Source: Prochlorococcus marinus subsp. marinus str. CCMP1375
GTDB taxonomy: Bacteria > Cyanobacteriota > Cyanobacteriia > PCC-6307 > Cyanobiaceae
NCBI RefSeq assembly: GCF_000007925.1
Contig: NC_005042.1
Span: forward strand, 1,054,001-1,118,000
Direction: 5' to 3'
DNA: 64,000 nt
The notes under the pieces were generated by a model that worked only from the letters and a program-made list of their open reading frames with translations, was not told where the DNA came from and did no database searches. Within the stretch, counting starts at the first letter, position 1, and each line of letters starts with the position of its first letter. Below are positions 62,904 to 64,000 of the stretch, piece by piece. The translations under genes and the position numbers were made by a program.

Positions 62904-64000
62904 TTATATTGTTGCCAATTGCTGTGCATGCTCATCCCAAAGAATATATTCAAAACAACCTGGAATATCACTGATTTTTAGATATTTTGCATTAACAAGT
63001 AGGTGTTTATTTCTAATATGACAAGCTCTCAAATTATAATTAGGTATACGGTCACATAAATGGTGCATGCTATGGAAGGAAATGTCAGCAAGGAACCAAT
63101 TCAATAGTCTAGGTATGTCTAAGTTGCTACTCCCATCAACTGCACCAAGTATGGCACTCCATTCATTACTGCCATTAGCGTAAGAACCTTCAAAATTGTG
63201 CTGAACGAAGAATATACAAATAAAAATAGCGGCTGAAGCCGTCATTATTATCGAATAGCAACTCCAAAAAAGACCAGCTCCTAGCCATCTACTCATAAGA
63301 ATCCAACTGATGATAACAATGACATTGTTAGCAATTAGATCTATCAACTCTCCAGAAGAATTTCCATATCCTGAGTAATTTGCTTGAAATCTTGTAGAGA
63401 AAGAAAAGAGATTTGCGAAATCTCTTTTTAGTAATTTATTACAAAGTTCAACCAATATAGACCAAATAAAATGAGCAATGGCATTTATCAATGTCAAACG
63501 AGGTTTGATTACAAGATAAAAGAAACCTCCAGGGAATAACATCAACCAATGACGACTAATTGAATAAAGAAACTGATTTATTTTTGATAGTGCTTGATAA
63601 TCCTCTAGAGTTATAACGTCAACAGGACCTCGATACACCTCCCAATTCCCATTGTGGCGATGATGGAAAGCATGGTCACGTGACCAAGGGTATTGAGGTA
63701 TTGCATTGAGAGTCCCAAGTAAAAATCCTGTTATACGATTTAACCTCCGAGAACGAAAAAGCGAACCGTGACCACAGTCATGCATCAAAGAAAATGCTCG
63801 TGATGACAACAAAGTTAAGATGGCAAGTACAGGAATCAATCCAAGTGCTCTAAAAGGAGTCTTAAAAGATGATTGATCAATCCAAGCTATTAAGATCCAG
63901 AGAAGGGCTACTGGAATAATTGTCGTTGATACTTGCCAAAATGCTCTCGCATTACTGCGCTTCAAATAAGGAGTAATAACAAAATCACTACGTTGAATTG
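62904..64000 (-). CDS. Membrane fatty acid desaturase (5' end beyond the window)
   Basis: Frame open to the window edge, so the N-terminus is missing; a TTG at 63965 is only an internal codon of a longer protein (residues before it read QRSDFVITPYLK). All three His boxes of membrane desaturases are visible: SLMHDCGHGS, DHAFHHRHNG and HSMHHL, with hydrophobic pairs between. The C-terminal CDRIPNYNLRACH fits acyl-lipid desaturases. It probably inserts a double bond in glycerolipid acyl chains; position specificity cannot be read by eye. Confidence 0.85.
   Translation of the reverse strand, partial: IQRSDFVITPYLKRSNARAFWQVSTTIIPVALLWILIAWIDQSSFKTPFRALGLIPVLAILTLLSSRAFSLMHDCGHGSLFRSRRLNRITGFLLGTLNAIPQYPWSRDHAFHHRHNGNWEVYRGPVDVITLEDYQALSKINQFLYSISRHWLMLFPGGFFYLVIKPRLTLINAIAHFIWSILVELCNKLLKRDFANLFSFSTRFQANYSGYGNSSGELIDLIANNVIVIISWILMSRWLGAGLFWSCYSIIMTASAAIFICIFFVQHNFEGSYANGSNEWSAILGAVDGSSNLDIPRLLNWFLADISFHSMHHLCDRIPNYNLRACHIRNKHLLVNAKYLKISDIPGCFEYILWDEHAQQLATI

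Noticed and set aside
1-64000. CRISPR arrays, insertion sequences, prophage or defence islands
   Set aside because: No spaced direct repeats, transposase, integrase, phage structural or nuclease clusters were seen in the window.

Overview
The window looks like a chromosomal segment of a low-light-adapted Prochlorococcus. The base composition is AT-rich, genes are tightly packed with 4-8 bp overlaps, and many start at TTG or GTG. Three Pcb divinyl-chlorophyll a/b antenna genes sit together with petG, chlI, crtE, a lycopene cyclase and two high-light-inducible (hli) genes. The guaB3-trxA spacer shows no Yfr1 motif, which from memory fits the SS120/MIT9211 group. That placement is an inference; no rRNA or other phylogenetic marker was compared. 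No tRNA, rRNA, CRISPR array, insertion sequence or prophage was recognised.

Positions 1-31,800 are housekeeping core. The order is opcA end, cobB, then a minus-strand block (RecD-like helicase, DUF212 phosphatase-like protein, crtE, folD), a 7TM-HD hydrolase, leuA, a GH57 branching enzyme, a lycopene cyclase and gyrA. An AT-rich spacer of about 850 bp follows. Next is a plus-strand run: guaB3, trxA, hisH, rsmD, a CytM-like cytochrome, a SpoU methyltransferase, a class A beta-lactamase-like hydrolase, chlI, ruvC, 5-formyl-THF cyclo-ligase, sufE, hom and a two-gene peptide-type ABC transporter. petG lies on the minus strand, overlapping the end of rsmD. A DUF1400 alpha/beta hydrolase and an MFS carrier close the block.

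Positions 31,800-47,100 are accessory and photosynthetic. Many very small proteins surround flavodoxin (isiB) and three minus-strand pcb genes. Alternating with the pcb genes on the plus strand are four copies of a small one-helix membrane protein family that I do not recognise. Each pcb gene carries the same roughly 19 bp box 65-69 bp before its start, and strong terminators separate most units. A perfect 24 bp inverted repeat lies between the last two small genes. Two tandem hli genes follow, behind three GCTTTACA boxes.

Positions 47,100-64,000 mix purT, an aldo/keto reductase, a SemiSWEET, an ABC-F ATPase, an RRM RNA-binding protein, a 2OG-Fe(II) oxygenase-like protein, AEC and divergent Nramp carriers, a MIF tautomerase, a DUF2237 protein and a fatty acid desaturase cut by the window edge. 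Among them are many short proteins of unknown function. Several real-looking small genes (36-59 codons) were found by reading the DNA directly, including petG, the 55-residue fourth member of the pcb-linked family, hli, and minus-strand genes at 36875, 43058, 50660, 50944 and 53344.
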